Assembly (NCBI RefSeq): GCF_021864465.1
Contig: NZ_JAKKUV010000010.1
Span: forward strand, 46,319-110,318
Direction of reading: 5' to 3'
Length of the DNA: 64,000 nucleotides
Source of the DNA: Hyphobacterium sp. SN044
Lineage (GTDB): Bacteria > Pseudomonadota > Alphaproteobacteria > Caulobacterales > Maricaulaceae
Part shown: positions 27,057 to 34,455 of the stretch, in pieces
Numbering within the stretch: the first letter of the stretch is position 1
Layout: each line of letters begins with the position of its first letter
The notes under the pieces: generated by a model
The model's input: only the letters and a program-made list of their open reading frames with translations
Database searches by the model: none
Told to the model about the DNA's origin: nothing
Program-made: the position numbers and the translations under genes

Positions 27057-28009
27057 GGCCGCACCAGCACGTCGCCGGCGGACAGGCCGGAGACGATCTC
27101 GATACCGTCAGGGGTTTCCTGACCGCACTGGACGACGACGTCGCGGGTCTCGCCGTTCGCGGTACGAAGCCGCGCATAGTCGACGCCGTAGCGGTTGGAG
27201 AGGAATTCCATCGGCACGACGATGGCCGGGCGCTGGTCAAGCGCGACATGAACGCGGATGCGTTCGCCGACATAGAAATCGCCAAGTCCTTCGACCATGG
27301 CGTCGGCGACGACGCGGCCGTCCTCGACCCGGGGATAGACCTGGCGGATGAAGCCGGTATGGGCGACAGCGCCTGTCAGGGCGCTGTCATCGACCCGGAC
27401 CTCGTCACCCTCATCGATGAAACGGGCGTGGCGCTCCGGCAGGCGCAGGCGCAACACGTAGAGGTCGGCGGCGATGGTCGCGACCGCTTCACCCGCCATG
27501 ACGACAGAACCGGCCGTGACCGGCACGTTGAGCACGCGGCCATCGGAGGGGGCGAGGACATCGCCCTCGCGCGATTGCTGCACGACGACGGCGCGTTCCT
27601 GACGCGCGGAGGCGAGCTGGTTCTCCAGCACGCTCACCGCCGTCGCCGCCTCGTCGAGCCGGGCCTGCGGAAAGATCCCGCGGTCGAACAGGTCCTGCGC
27701 GCGGCGCAGGTCCGAGCGCGCCTGGTCGAGCTGGGATTCGAGCGCCGCGGCCCGCGAGTTGATCGCGCCGATCTGCGGCGACAGGCGCTGGTCAACCACG
27801 ACCGCCAGCACCTGACCGGCCTCGACCATATCGCCCTCATCCACGCGCAGTTCGCCGATCGTGCCGCCTATGCGGGCACGGGCCGGGACGGTGTTGATGC
27901 TCTCGACGGTGGCAAAGACCGCCTTTTCGTCCGCAATCATCGTTTCGCGGACCTCGAACGTGTCGGCGGACTGGACAAGCAGGAGCGAGAGGGCGAGTGC
28001 GGTCAGCAT
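27053..28009 (-). CDS. RND efflux periplasmic adaptor
   Basis: Membrane-fusion protein of 318 aa from the ATG at 28009; longer in-frame starts run into the rhodanese gene and are rejected. A signal peptide (MLTALALSLLLVQSADT) lies at the N-terminus. A lipoyl/HlyD half-domain (GTIGELRVDEGDMVEAGQVLAVV) is followed by a coiled-coil hairpin (~residues 75-135). The second lipoyl half (LAPSDGRVLNVPVTAGSVVMAGE) and a beta-barrel come next. It bridges the pump to an outer-membrane channel. It lies 4 bases after the rhodanese gene and overlaps the pump gene. Confidence 0.9.
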   Translation of the reverse strand: MLTALALSLLLVQSADTFEVRETMIADEKAVFATVESINTVPARARIGGTIGELRVDEGDMVEAGQVLAVVVDQRLSPQIGAINSRAAALESQLDQARSDLRRAQDLFDRGIFPQARLDEAATAVSVLENQLASARQERAVVVQQSREGDVLAPSDGRVLNVPVTAGSVVMAGEAVATIAADLYVLRLRLPERHARFIDEGDEVRVDDSALTGAVAHTGFIRQVYPRVEDGRVVADAMVEGLGDFYVGERIRVHVALDQRPAIVVPMEFLSNRYGVDYARLRTANGETRDVVVQCGQETPDGIEIVSGLSAGDVLVRP

Positions 28010-28013
28010 GGAT

Positions 28014-28370
28014 CTAGCGCCTTTGCGGATCGATGATGCGGCCGGTGGAAGGATCGACGGCCACGGTCGGCAGGCCGGCCTGCTTCCACGCCATGATGCC
28101 GCCCTTGAGATGCGTGTCGACGGGAATGTTTGCTGCGGCGCAACGCGACAGGGCATCAGCCGAGCGCTTGCCCGACCCGCAATGCAGGATCACTTTCCGG
28201 TCGCCGCCGACCGGAAGCGCATTCGGATCGAAGGTCGAGAGCGGGTAGAGCAGCGCGCCGTGAATCCGCTCGGCGGCGTATTCGTGAGGCTCACGGACGT
28301 CCACGATCACGACTTCACCGGAACGAAACTTGTCGGCGAGCGTGGCGGCATCGGTTTCGCGGATGGACAT
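28014..28370 (-). CDS. Rhodanese-like sulfurtransferase, 118 aa
   Basis: Single rhodanese domain. VIVDVREPHEYAAERIHGA and the active-site loop VILHCGSGKRSADA are present; the Cys there carries the persulfide. GGIMAWKQAGLP is the C-terminal signature. It lies 12 bases after the MBL-fold gene. In BigR/SqrR regulons such proteins move persulfide sulfur between SQR products, glutathione and sulfite. Cytoplasmic: no signal peptide. Confidence 0.93.
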   Translation of the reverse strand: MSIRETDAATLADKFRSGEVVIVDVREPHEYAAERIHGALLYPLSTFDPNALPVGGDRKVILHCGSGKRSADALSRCAAANIPVDTHLKGGIMAWKQAGLPTVAVDPSTGRIIDPQRR

Positions 28371-28382
28371 GTTGTGTCTCCT

Positions 28383-29276
28383 CTATCGGGTCTTCATGGG
28401 GGTCAGGGCGTCCGCACCGCGAACGGGGATTCGCAGGCGGATCGCCCCGTCCGGGTCGGCCGGGGGGAAATGGCCGGCCCGGATATTGGTCTGGATCGAC
28501 GGCAGCAGAAGCGTCGGCGCGGCGAGCGTCGAGTCGCGCGCCGTCCGCATCCGGGCGAAATCGTCCTCGCTGACCCCGCCGCCGATATGGATGTTGTGGT
28601 CGAGTTCCTCACCGACAGTAGTCTCCCAAGCAAAAGTGTCGCGGCCAGGCGCCTTGTAATCGTGACACATGAAGAGGCGCGTCTCACGGGGCAGGGAGAG
28701 AATTTTGTGGATCGACCGGTAGAGGGCCCGGGCATCGCCGCCGGGAAAGTCGCACCGCGCCGTGCCGTAGTCGGGCATGAAGAGCGTGTCGCCGACGAAG
28801 ACTGCGTCGCCAATGCGATAGCTGACACAGGCCGGCGTGTGACCGGGCGTATGCAGGATCTCGATCTCGAGCCGGCCCAGTTCCAGGGTCTCGCCATCGG
28901 TGACCAGCCGATCGAATTCCGCGCCGGTCCCGGAAACGTCATCCGCCGCAAATACCGGTTTGAAGACGGCCTGAACCGATGGAATATGGTCGCCAATCAC
29001 AATCTTCGCACCCGTTGATTCGACAACGAGCGGGGCGGCCGACAGGTGGTCGGCGTGGGCATGGGTCTCCAGCGACCACTTCACCTGCAGATTGTTTTTG
29101 CGAACGAAATCCAGAAGCAGGTCTAGCGATTTACGCCCTGCCGCTCCCGATTTCGGGTCGTAGTCGAGTACGGGATCGACAATCGCAGCTTGCAGAGTCG
29201 CGCGATCCCAGACCACATAGGAGACGGTGAAGGTCGGCTCGTTAAAGAAGCCCTTTACCTCAACTGTCCCGGTCAT
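28383..29276 (-). CDS. MBL-fold persulfide dioxygenase-like protein (Blh type)
   Basis: Metallo-beta-lactamase fold protein of 297 aa. The metal motif is THAHADHLS, further ligands are in HTPGHTPACVSY and GDTLFMPDYGTARCDFPGG, and the last is the His in FMCHDY. The DYGTARCDFPGG stretch is characteristic of the ETHE1/Blh group that oxidises glutathione persulfide to sulfite. It is the first gene of the unit read leftward from the palindromic promoter at 29321-29358 and faces the persulfide sensor and SQR genes. Activity is inferred from family and context. Confidence 0.9.
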   Translation of the reverse strand: MTGTVEVKGFFNEPTFTVSYVVWDRATLQAAIVDPVLDYDPKSGAAGRKSLDLLLDFVRKNNLQVKWSLETHAHADHLSAAPLVVESTGAKIVIGDHIPSVQAVFKPVFAADDVSGTGAEFDRLVTDGETLELGRLEIEILHTPGHTPACVSYRIGDAVFVGDTLFMPDYGTARCDFPGGDARALYRSIHKILSLPRETRLFMCHDYKAPGRDTFAWETTVGEELDHNIHIGGGVSEDDFARMRTARDSTLAAPTLLLPSIQTNIRAGHFPPADPDGAIRLRIPVRGADALTPMKTR

Positions 29277-29320
29277 GGCGTCACTCCTCGCGCCGGCATC
29301 CGGGTCACTCGTCGGAACCC

Positions 29321-29358
29321 GTTGACACCAATTTAGTGTGTGCTAATTTAGTGTCAAC
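29321..29358. promoter_or_regulatory. Palindromic face-to-face promoters and sensor operator of the sulfide module
   Basis: GTTGACAC (29321-29328) is repeated inverted as GTGTCAAC (29351-29358). Rightward: -35 TTGACA (29322-29327), 16-base spacer, -10 TAATTT (29344-29349), toward the sensor. Leftward: -35 TTGACA (29357-29352), 16-base spacer, -10 TAAATT (29335-29330), toward the MBL gene. AATTTAGTGT also occurs as a direct repeat (29330-29339, 29345-29354). A repressor covering this AT-rich island would silence both directions at once. Confidence 0.75.
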
Positions 29359-29377
29359 TAACTTAATGGACTGAAGG

Positions 29378-29710
29378 ATGACAACCGTCATGGATCCGGA
29401 CATGGCCCTCCTCCAGGAGCAGGCGGAAGAGACCGCCCGCTTCCTGAAGCAGATTGCCAATGACCGGAGGCTTCTCATTCTCTGCCGGCTCGTGTCGGGA
29501 GAGGCCACGGTGAGCGAGCTGTGCGACGTGGCGGATCTGAGCGCTTCGGCGATGTCGCAGCATCTGGCGAAGATGCACGGCGAAGGTCTCGTCGACCGGC
29601 GCAAGAACGGCCTTCAGGTCTATTACAGGATCGCCGATCCGCGCTGTCTGGCGCTGCTCGGCTTCCTGAAAGACGAATTCTGCACGGCGGCGGACAAGCT
29701 CGACGGTTAG
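29378..29710 (+). CDS. ArsR-family persulfide-sensing repressor (BigR/SqrR type)
   Basis: Winged-helix repressor of 110 aa (ANDRRLLILCRLVSGEATVSEL, recognition region ASAMSQHLAKMHGEGLV). Cys36 and Cys102 are 66 residues apart, exactly the spacing of the two sensor cysteines of BigR (42/108) and SqrR (41/107), which form a disulfide or tetrasulfide with persulfide. Two further Cys (49, 90) are present. The start could be the ATG at 29390 instead, which sits better relative to the GAAGG site. It is divergent from the MBL-rhodanese-RND unit and 84 bases upstream of sqr. It presumably represses both arms until sulfide appears. Confidence 0.9.
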   Translation: MTTVMDPDMALLQEQAEETARFLKQIANDRRLLILCRLVSGEATVSELCDVADLSASAMSQHLAKMHGEGLVDRRKNGLQVYYRIADPRCLALLGFLKDEFCTAADKLDG

Positions 29711-29794
29711 GGCCGTCTTTCCTCCCCGGCGTGCGACCATGAGGGACGAACCGCGATAAACGGCGCGCCCCTTCACAGCCAGGGGAGGTCAATC

Positions 29795-31075
29795 ATGGCC
29801 CATATCGTCGTGCTCGGCGCCGGTCTCGGCGGCACGCTGATGGCGCTGGAAATGCGCAAGGAAGCGCGCAAGACCGATACGGTCACCGTCATCAGCGACT
29901 ATCCGACATTCCATTTCACCCCGTCCAATCCCTGGGTCGCGACCGGCTGGCGAACGCCGGACGCGATCAAGGTCGAGCTGGCCCCGATGCTGTCGAAGAA
30001 GAAGATCGGCTTCATCCAGTCGGCTGCGACGAAGGTCCGCCCGGCCGACAACGCCATCGACCTCGCGAATGGCGAGACCGTCACCTACGACTATCTTGTG
30101 ATCGCGACCGGACCGGACCTCGCCTTCGACGAGATCGAGGGGCTGGGACCACATGGGGGCTTTACCCAGTCCATCTGCCATGTCGATCACGCCGCCAACG
30201 CCAAGGAAAAGTGGGAGGAATTCTGCGCCAATCCGGGGCCGATCGTGGTCGGCGCGGTCCAGGGCGCGTCCTGCTACGGGCCGGCCTATGAATATGCGCT
30301 GATCCTCGACACCGATCTTCGCAAGCGGAAGATCCGCGACAAGGTGCCGATGACTTTCGTCACGGCCGAACCCTATGTCGGCCATCTCGGCCTCGACGGG
30401 GTGGGCGACACCAAGGGTCTGCTCGAAAGCGAGATGCGCAACCGCCACATCCGCTGGATCACCAGTGCGCGGGTGAAATCGGTCAGTGATGGCGTCATGC
30501 ATGTCGAGGAGGTGGCCGAAGACGGCAGCGTGAAGCAGGCGCACGATCTCGACTTCAAATTCGCGATGATGCTGCCCGCCTTCCGCGGTGTCAGTGCGCT
30601 CCAGGGCGTCGAAGGCCTCGTCAATCCGCGTGGTTTCGTGCTGGCCGACAAGACGCAGCGCAATCCGAATTACGGGAATGTGTTCTCGATCGGCGTGTGC
30701 GTCGCCATCCCGCCGGTTGCGAACTATCCGGTGCCGGTCGGCGTGCCGAAGACCGGTTTCATGATCGAGTCCATGGCGCATGCCGCGGCGAAGAATATCC
30801 GCTCGCTCATGGACGGCGAGGAGCCGCGCCACGAAGCAACGTGGAATGCTGTCTGCATCGCCGATTTCGGCGATGGCGGGGTCGCCTTCGTCGCCATGCC
30901 GCAAATCCCGCCGCGCAATGTGAACTGGTCCGCCGAAGGCGGCTGGGTTCACCTCGCCAAGGTTGCGTTCGAGAAATACTTCATCGGCAAGATCCGCCGC
31001 GGCGTGGGCGAACCCTTCTACGAACGCGCCGTGTTCGACATGCTCGGCATCACGAAGCTGAAGGAGAAGGCCTGA
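29795..31075 (+). CDS. sqr: Sulfide:quinone oxidoreductase (type I)
   Basis: Flavoprotein of 426 aa on the cytoplasmic or periplasmic membrane face that oxidises H2S to polysulfide/persulfide and reduces quinone. The FAD motif is VVLGAGLGGTLMALEM. The three redox cysteines are Cys128 (QSICHV), Cys160 (QGASCYGPAYE) and Cys354 (NAVCIADFG), matching the positions in type I SQRs. C-terminal amphipathic segments (VAFEKYFIGKIRRGVGE) provide membrane contact. AGGGGAGG lies upstream of the ATG. Its product feeds the persulfide dioxygenase-like and rhodanese proteins encoded divergently. Confidence 0.95.
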   Translation: MAHIVVLGAGLGGTLMALEMRKEARKTDTVTVISDYPTFHFTPSNPWVATGWRTPDAIKVELAPMLSKKKIGFIQSAATKVRPADNAIDLANGETVTYDYLVIATGPDLAFDEIEGLGPHGGFTQSICHVDHAANAKEKWEEFCANPGPIVVGAVQGASCYGPAYEYALILDTDLRKRKIRDKVPMTFVTAEPYVGHLGLDGVGDTKGLLESEMRNRHIRWITSARVKSVSDGVMHVEEVAEDGSVKQAHDLDFKFAMMLPAFRGVSALQGVEGLVNPRGFVLADKTQRNPNYGNVFSIGVCVAIPPVANYPVPVGVPKTGFMIESMAHAAAKNIRSLMDGEEPRHEATWNAVCIADFGDGGVAFVAMPQIPPRNVNWSAEGGWVHLAKVAFEKYFIGKIRRGVGEPFYERAVFDMLGITKLKEKA

Positions 31076-31099
31076 CGGCCCTCTCCCGCCTCGCTTTCG

Positions 31100-32584
31100 T
31101 CAGCCGAGTTCGTCCTTCAGCTCGCCTTCGACGGCATCGAACGTCTCCTCGACCTCGGCCTTCGGACCGGGTGTCAGGAGGCTGACGACATAGATCGTCA
31201 CCCAGCAGATCAGGAAGCCGGGCACGATCTCGTAAATCACGCCCGAGAGGCCGAAGGCGTAGACCCACAGAAGCACCGTCACCGCGCCGGCGATCATGCC
31301 GGCGAGCGCGCCCCAGCGCGTCATCTTCTTCCAGAACAGGGAGAGGAGGACGACCGGGCCGAAGGCGGCACCGAAGCCGGCCCAGGCGTTGGAAACGAGA
31401 CCCAGAACCGTGCTGTCCTGATCGAAGGCGAGCGCAATGGCGACCGCCGCGACCGCCACGACGGCGATGCGGCCGACCGTGACCAATTCCTTCTGGCTGG
31501 CCTTCTTGCGCAGGAAGATCTTGTAGAAGTCCTCGGTCAGCGAACTCGATGAAACGAGAAGCTGCGAGGAGATGGTCGACATGATCGCCGCGAGAATGGC
31601 CGCGAGCAGGAAGCCGCCGACATAGGGGTTGAAGAGCAGGTCCGAGGACAGCACGATGAAGATCGTCTCCGGATCGTCGAGCGGAATGCCGCGCTGCGTC
31701 ACATAGGCCAGGCCGATCAGGCCGGTCGCGAGCGCGCCGATGATCGTCACCAGCATCCAGCTCATGCCGATATTGCGCGCCGTCGCGACGTCCTTCACCG
31801 AGCGGATCGCCATGAAGCGCACGATGATGTGCGGCTGCCCGAAATAGCCGAGCCCCCAGGACATCAGCGAGACGATGCCCAGCACCGTCATGCCGGAGAA
31901 GATGTTGAGGAGGCTGGGGTCGATCCCCTCGATCGTCGAGACGAATTCGCTGCCGCCGCCGACACCGGTCAGCGCCACGAGCGGCACCATGACGAGGGCG
32001 ATGAACATGATGCAGCCCTGCACGAAGTCGGTCATCGACACGGCCATGAAGCCGCCGAGCAGGGTGTAGAGCACCACGACGCCCGCCGTGACGAACAGGC
32101 CCAGCGTGTAGGACAGGCCGAAGGCGCTTTCGAACAGCTTGCCGCCGGCGACGACGCCGGACGAGGTGTAGAGCGTGAAGAAGACGACGATCACGATCGA
32201 AGACACGACCCGCAACAGGCGGGAATGGTCGTGGAAGCGCTTCTCGAAATAGTCCGGGATGGTAATCGCGTCGGCCGCCCGCTCCGTGTAGACGCGCAGG
32301 CGCGGGGCCACGAGAATGTAGTTGAGCAGCGCGCCGATCACGAGGCCGATCGCGATCCAGGAAGCCGACAGGCCGGAGACATACATCGCCCCGGGCAAGC
32401 CGAGCAGCATCCAGCCCGACATGTCGGAGGCGCCAGCGGACAGCGAGGTCACGGCCGGGCCGAGCTTGCGGCCGCCGAGCAGATAGCCCGAGGCGTCGCT
32501 GGTCGATTCCTTCAGGCCGTAGAGGCCGATACCGATCATGACAATGAAGTAGAGGGCGAGCGAAACGCCCGTACCGAATTCCAT
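31100..32584 (-). CDS. Sodium/proline symporter-like protein (PutP family)
   Basis: SSS-family transporter of 494 aa with about 13 TM helices. SDASGYLLGGRKLGPAVTSLSAGASDMSGWMLLGLPG matches PutP closely, including the Na+-site Ser-Ala-Gly-Ala segment. GYFGQPHIIVRFMAIRS and LAAILAAIMSTISSQLLVSSSSLTEDFY are the other family hallmarks. Proline is the most likely substrate given the overall similarity to PutP. It is tail to tail with sqr (24-base gap) and divergent from the TetR-RND operon. Confidence 0.92.
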   Translation of the reverse strand: MEFGTGVSLALYFIVMIGIGLYGLKESTSDASGYLLGGRKLGPAVTSLSAGASDMSGWMLLGLPGAMYVSGLSASWIAIGLVIGALLNYILVAPRLRVYTERAADAITIPDYFEKRFHDHSRLLRVVSSIVIVVFFTLYTSSGVVAGGKLFESAFGLSYTLGLFVTAGVVVLYTLLGGFMAVSMTDFVQGCIMFIALVMVPLVALTGVGGGSEFVSTIEGIDPSLLNIFSGMTVLGIVSLMSWGLGYFGQPHIIVRFMAIRSVKDVATARNIGMSWMLVTIIGALATGLIGLAYVTQRGIPLDDPETIFIVLSSDLLFNPYVGGFLLAAILAAIMSTISSQLLVSSSSLTEDFYKIFLRKKASQKELVTVGRIAVVAVAAVAIALAFDQDSTVLGLVSNAWAGFGAAFGPVVLLSLFWKKMTRWGALAGMIAGAVTVLLWVYAFGLSGVIYEIVPGFLICWVTIYVVSLLTPGPKAEVEETFDAVEGELKDELG

Positions 32585-32812
32585 GACGTCTTCCTGTTGT
32601 CTGCCTGGGCAGGCCGGTTCCGGCCCGCGAGGAAGGAGTATGACGATAGGCAGCGGGGTGAAGCGCGCGTGTCATATCCGGTGGGTAAGGTGGGATGGAA
32701 ACCTGCACAGGCGAGCCGGGAGGTCAAGGCTGCGGCCGGGTTTCAGCGCGGGAAGCGGGTATCGGAGAGCGGGACGCTTTGCAATGACGCATGGCCATCA
32801 TGCGTTGACTGT

Positions 32813-32826
32813 ACCGTCTGGACGGT
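32813..32826 (+). promoter_or_regulatory. Candidate TetR operator for the second RND operon
   Basis: ACCGTC-TG-GACGGT is a near-perfect 14-base palindrome 14 bases upstream of the TetR start codon. A TTGACT -35-like element lies just upstream at about 32806. Position and symmetry suit autorepression of the regulator and its downstream pump genes. Confidence 0.6.
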
Positions 32827-32840
32827 TTAGTTGCGCCGCC

Positions 32841-33404
32841 ATGACCGACAGCCCGGAATCCGCCAAGCCCGACACGCGATCCGCCATTCTCGATGCGACG
32901 GAGACGGTGATCGTGCGCGACGGCGCGCGCCGCACGACGATTGATGCCGTTGTCACCGAAAGCGGGTTTTCCAAGGGCGGCGTCCTCTATCATTTCCCGA
33001 GCAAATCGGCGCTTCTTCAAGGGCTGGTCGAGCGGCTGGTCGCCGAATACGAGGCCGAGCTCGAACACGCGCTGAGTGCGGACAAGGATGAGGACGGCCC
33101 CGTCGAGCGGCGGATTCTCGCCGTCCTGACGGAAACCAATGAACGCAAGAAGCGGATCGCCGGGGCCCTGCTCGGCGTCACCGCCGAAGAGCCCGACCTG
33201 ATCAATCCGGCGCGGGAGCTGAAGGCGCGGATCGAAAAGAGCCTGATGAAACGGGCCAACGATCCGGTGCTGGCGCAAATCGTCATGCTGGCGATCGACG
33301 GCATGAGCTACCGCGAAATGCTGGGTTTCGACCCCCTCAACCCGTCCGATCGCGACCAGGTTCGCGGCCGGCTCCTCTCCCTCACCGAGGACATCTATCC
33401 ATGA
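32841..33404 (+). CDS. TetR-family regulator of an RND efflux operon
   Basis: 187 aa from the ATG at 32841. The N-terminal HTH is AILDATETVIVRDGARRTTIDAV followed by SGFSKGGVLYHFPSKSALL. The C-terminal ~120 residues are helical and acidic, with a C-terminal domain of the TetR_C type (RKKRIAGALLGVTAEEPDLI). The ORF overlaps the adaptor gene by 4 bases, so regulator, adaptor and pump form one transcript, probably autoregulated through the palindrome at 32813-32826. The inducer is unknown. Confidence 0.9.
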   Translation: MTDSPESAKPDTRSAILDATETVIVRDGARRTTIDAVVTESGFSKGGVLYHFPSKSALLQGLVERLVAEYEAELEHALSADKDEDGPVERRILAVLTETNERKKRIAGALLGVTAEEPDLINPARELKARIEKSLMKRANDPVLAQIVMLAIDGMSYREMLGFDPLNPSDRDQVRGRLLSLTEDIYP

Positions 33405-34453
33405 CGCTGCGCGCCCTCCTCCCCCTCGCGGTCAGCCTCCTCGTCGCCGCGTGCGGCGGTGAACCCGAAGCCATGGAACGCCCCGCCCGCCCGGTCCCGA
33501 TCCAGACGGTCGAAGCCGGCGGGCTTCAGCGGTCCTACGAATTCGTCGGCCGGGTCGAGGCGCGCCGCGCGGTCGATCTGTCCTTCCAGGTCGGCGGGCA
33601 GCTGGGCCAATTCCCGGTCAATGACGGGACGAATGTGGCCGAGGGCGATCTGGTCGCGCAGCTCGATCTCGAGGAATTCCGCCGCGCTGAGCGCGAGGCG
33701 AACGTCCAGGTCCAGCAGGCGCGCGCCGATCTCGACCGTCAGCAGACGCTTTACGACCGCGGCATCGCGGCCGCGGCGGCGCTCGAAGCCGCACAGACCC
33801 AGTACGATCTGCGGATCGTCGAACTGGAGACCGTGCGCCAGAACCTCCAGCGCGCGACGCTCCGCGCGCCCTTCGACGGTCTTATCAGCCGGGTTCTCGT
33901 CGAAAATTACACCGTGGTCGCGCCCGGCCAGCCGGTCGCCCGGCTCCAGGATGTGGGTGAGTTACGCGTCTCCATCCCGCTTTCGGAAGACCTCGTCGCG
34001 ACGTTCAGCGCGGAAGACCTGACCTCGGTCGAAGCCAGTTTCAACTTCCTGCCCGACCGCCGTTTTCAACTGGAACCGCGCGAACTGGTCAGTGAGCCGG
34101 ACAGCGCGTCCCAGACCTATCGCGGCATTCTGGCCTTGCCGGACAATATCCCCGCCAACGTGCTGCCGGGCATGACGGCAACCGTCTATGCAGAGATTTC
34201 TCCGAACGCCGAATTGCCGGCCGCCATCACCATTCCGATCACCGCGCTCGGCTATGACGCGGCGGGACTGCCTGTCGTCTACGTGTTCGAGGACGACACA
34301 AGCGCGGTGTATCGCCGGATCGTCGAACTGGGCGAGTTCACCGAAGGCCATGTGCGGATCACGGACGGGCTGGAGCCCGGCGAACGCATCGCCACGGCTG
34401 GCGTCTCCGCCCTGCAGGACGGCATGGTCGTTCGCCCGCTCGAGGGGGAATAG
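33401..34453 (+). CDS. RND efflux periplasmic adaptor lipoprotein
   Basis: Membrane-fusion protein of 350 aa. A lipobox (SLLVAACGG, Cys near residue 18) anchors it to the inner membrane. The first lipoyl half is VDLSFQVGGQLGQFPVNDGTNV, followed by a coiled-coil hairpin (residues ~95-150) and the second half (LRAPFDGLISRVLVENYTVVAPGQPVARL). Beta-barrel and membrane-proximal domains complete it. It overlaps tetR by 4 bases and precedes the pump by 2 bases. Confidence 0.92.
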   Translation: MTLRALLPLAVSLLVAACGGEPEAMERPARPVPIQTVEAGGLQRSYEFVGRVEARRAVDLSFQVGGQLGQFPVNDGTNVAEGDLVAQLDLEEFRRAEREANVQVQQARADLDRQQTLYDRGIAAAAALEAAQTQYDLRIVELETVRQNLQRATLRAPFDGLISRVLVENYTVVAPGQPVARLQDVGELRVSIPLSEDLVATFSAEDLTSVEASFNFLPDRRFQLEPRELVSEPDSASQTYRGILALPDNIPANVLPGMTATVYAEISPNAELPAAITIPITALGYDAAGLPVVYVFEDDTSAVYRRIVELGEFTEGHVRITDGLEPGERIATAGVSALQDGMVVRPLEGE

Positions 34454-34455
34454 GC

